The notes under the pieces were generated by a model. That model was not told the DNA's origin, ran no database searches, and was given only the letters and a program-made list of their open reading frames with translations. 64,000 nt of DNA, taken from the NCBI GenBank assembly GCA_026770025.1, contig JAMXDE010000006.1, forward strand, positions 2,672,001-2,736,000. The letters are read 5' to 3'. This document shows positions 61,627 through 64,000 of the stretch, piece by piece. Origin of the DNA: Craspedostauros australis. Lineage: Eukaryota; Bacillariophyta; Bacillariophyceae; Mastogloiales; Achnanthaceae. Numbering within the stretch: position 1 is the stretch's first letter; each line of letters begins with the position of its first letter. Made by a program: the position numbers and the translations under genes.

Positions 61627-64000
61627 ATGCGGATACGGATATTATCAGCACTGTTGGGAGCAGCATGCTTGTGCTCCACGTTTCAACAGCATCATGCCAT
61701 CGAGGCGAATCAAGAACCGTACCATGAAATCCAGCCGGATGGGAGCACGATCGTGCTGAAGCTGAATGGGGATGAATTCAGCAACTTCCTCACCGATATC
61801 AATGGTACGTACTCTTCTCGTACGCTGCAATAATCCGAAGAGCTGGTGTGCTGATCATGCCGTGCGCAGCGTCAACCATGTCCACCGCGCAAACCTTGGT
61901 AGATGTGGTAGTTGCGGTTGTCGCTGTGGTCATTACCAAAGATCCAACTCTCACCAAACAGATGTCTTCCACTTCTCCACGATGTTCCATTTTCCCCATC
62001 GTGCTTGTGCCATACTCGCACGGTACGTTCTATTTGCGACAATACTTCCAACACGCGATGGTGACCGTGCTGGCAAAACACGACACAACGCAACACGATG
62101 ACTGCTCGGCTTCTCTCAGATTTCCCCGTTGTGATGAACGAAGAGGGATTCTACGTCTATGCGGATGTGCACGAAGGTGGAGTGGTGGATCCAACAGCAT
62201 TCAAAGTCAGCCCGGGGGTGAATCCAGCAGACGCTGGGCTTCATCAAGTGTACAATATCACAAAATCGGAGGTCGACTGCACGGGCATGATATGCGACAT
62301 CACCGACGGACAAAGGTGGAGCACGCAGCAACTGAGAAGCGATTCCAGCGTTGGTTTGCCCATTCCATTGGAGCCGGCGGACGATGTCGCAGTCGATGGC
62401 GGTGGCTTTGATATAGCATCCCAGAACGAAGTATCTCCTGAACATGTCCCTAACGTGGCTAGTTTGTCGAGCGGACACACGGTTCTGAAAAATCTGGTGG
62501 TACTGGTGAGATGGAACGACCACCAACGGAGGAAGTTACCTTCAAGGAAAGATATCAGCACGCTGATGAATAAGGAGGGAGGAGATCGGATCATCTGCCC
62601 GACAGGAAGCGTCAGAGATGTGTTCCTTCAAAACTCGTATGGGCAGATGAAGATCGAATCGACTGTGCTTGATTGGATCACCCTCAGTAAAACCGAGAAG
62701 CACTACGCTCGCGGAGAATCAGGGTAAGCCATGGCTACGTGGATGCAGTTGAAACACGCAGTTCGAAGCACAGCGTCGACGCAAGCAGTCGGGAACTATC
62801 AGCCAGCTTCAACAATATGACCCCTCAACTCACACTTGCAATACTCCACCATACTCGCATGGTCCTTCATTCCGAACTTCTGCACTCAAAGGCTTTCATA
62901 CAAGTTTCACGAGGCCATCCACGAGGCACTCGCAATCGTTGACAACTTCGTCGACTTCCGCCAGTACGATGTGGACGGAGATGGGATGATCGATTCCATC
63001 ACCTTCATTCACTCCGGATACGCGGCGGAGTTCGGAGGCACTGACGCGTTCGGCGCAAGAAAGGATGACAGGATTTGGTCTCACAAGTGGGCCATCTGGT
63101 CAGATGGCAAGTACTACACGAGGCAGGGATGGAAGAGCAGGGAAGGTGTTTCGGTGTACAATTACAACATCAACTCGGCTCTGTGGCACCGGACAGGAAC
63201 AAACATCGCAAGGATCGGGGTGATCGCACACGAATTGGGTCACTTCTTGGGTACGTGTGAATATCAGGGCTTGCCACACAGAACGCTTGCACACATCAGG
63301 TGGCAGTGGATACTCCGGGTAGTGCGATACGCCGCGAGCGTCACGAAATCAATGTATTTGGACTCCGGCATATCTGTTTCTACGATCTGATGCTTGCGTG
63401 CATGTGAGTACTCGCAGAACACCTCGCTGACACACCATTCGTTGCTCCATCCTCTCAACATTTTCACACTGTTTCAATTATTCAATCGCGCAATCCGCAG
63501 GCGTGACCGATCTGTACGATGGAAGTGGTGGAAGAGGTATCGGGCGGTACGGTTTGATGGCAAGTGGATCATGGGGCTTCGATCGCTCGCAGCTCAACCC
63601 GTTGCATGCATCCGCGTGGTCCAAGTTGAAATGGGGCTGGCTTTCTGAGGTCACACCACGGACGAGCGGTTTGAACTACATCTCCGCAACCGAAGATCAG
63701 AACCCGCGGCATCCGCAGGTGTACAAGATAGGCGACGGTCGCCATGGCTTCCCACGCGGTGAATACCTTCTGATCGAAAACCGCCAGAAACGGGGGCTTG
63801 ACGTCACGCTGCCGCAAGGCGGTTTGGTCATATGGAAGATCGATGACAGTCTTGGGGATGACTACGACACCGAGGGATTTCCCGGCCAACCCGGATGGCC
63901 CCGTAACGGCAAGCATTATCGCATCGCGATGCTCCAGGCTGATGGTGCGTACGACCTCGAGCGAGGCAACAACAGGGGTGATGTCGGCGACGTATTCCAC
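61627..64000 (+). CDS. Secreted M6-family metalloprotease (immune inhibitor A-like), partial, four exons so far
   Basis: Exons are 61627-61804, 62120-62723, 62892-63250 and 63501 to the window edge. Introns are GTACGT...CTCTCAG, GTAAGC...CTCAAAG and GTACGT...CCGCAG, and all phases agree. Signal peptide (LSALLGAACLCSTF). The propeptide-like part starts KLNGDEFSNFLTDIN-DFPVVMNEEGF. The peptidase part has VLVRWNDHQRRKLPSRKDI, VRDVFLQNSYGQMKI, FRQYDVDGDGMIDSITFIHS (calcium-loop-like), and the zinc site AHELGHFLG-VTDLYD, formed across the third intron. This fits HExxHxxGxxD of peptidase family M6. Downstream, YGLMASGSWGF supplies the Met of the metzincin-like turn. The coding frame is still open at 64000 (ending GDVGDVFH), so the C-terminus lies outside. 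Confidence 0.92.

Overview
The window looks like nuclear DNA of a photosynthetic stramenopile, most probably a diatom. The reasons are: a DUF6824-type domain of the kind I know from diatoms; short GT-AG introns (about 170-640 bp); several proteins with a signal peptide followed by an ASAF-like (Ala-Phe) plastid-import motif; a nucleus-encoded thylakoid-lumen protein with a Tat signal; a Ty1/copia element; eukaryotic tRNA genes; and a probable selenoprotein M. Genes are single-copy, mostly of 1-5 exons, on both strands, with no operons. I see no CRISPR array or bacterial feature. All family names are recognised from the sequence, not from a database search.

Left part (1-9.5 kb): a small two-exon acidic membrane protein, then a two-exon minus-strand gene joining a CRAL-TRIO-like region to a DUF6824 domain, then about 3.8 kb with no convincing gene.

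9.5-17.3 kb: a complete young copia retrotransposon (identical 430-bp LTRs, 5-bp target duplication GATCG, gag and pol on the minus strand) sits inside the coding sequence of a plastid-targeted DUF3067 gene. Removing the element and one target copy restores one open frame of 305 codons. gag and pol lie in the same frame, separated by a single TGA.

18-25 kb: a minus-strand gene that reads as selenoprotein M only if an in-frame TGA is read as selenocysteine (CxxU motif); a small secreted or plastid protein; and a 1595-residue lysine/glutamine-rich, probably nuclear, repeat protein.

26-46 kb: a repeat-containing signal-peptide protein with a C-terminal membrane domain; a four-exon thylakoid-lumen TPM-domain gene with 38- and 51-nt internal exons; a PWWP-like Lys/Ser-rich protein; a tail-anchored-like coiled-coil protein; a secreted coiled-coil protein; and a three-exon Patched/NPC1-type sterol-sensing (RND) membrane protein.

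46-64 kb: two tRNA-Gly(GCC) genes in inverted orientation flank a RUS (DUF647) gene. They are followed by an unknown signal-peptide protein, a Cys-rich secreted protein with an internal duplication, an AFG1-type mitochondrial AAA+ ATPase, a type I membrane protein, a BTB protein, and a four-exon M6 metalloprotease gene that runs off the right edge.

I do not see one clustered multi-gene system. The most unusual items are the selenoprotein M reading, the transposon-broken plastid gene, the same-frame gag-TGA-pol layout with an internal tRNA-iMet-like primer site, and the CRAL-TRIO/DUF6824 fusion.
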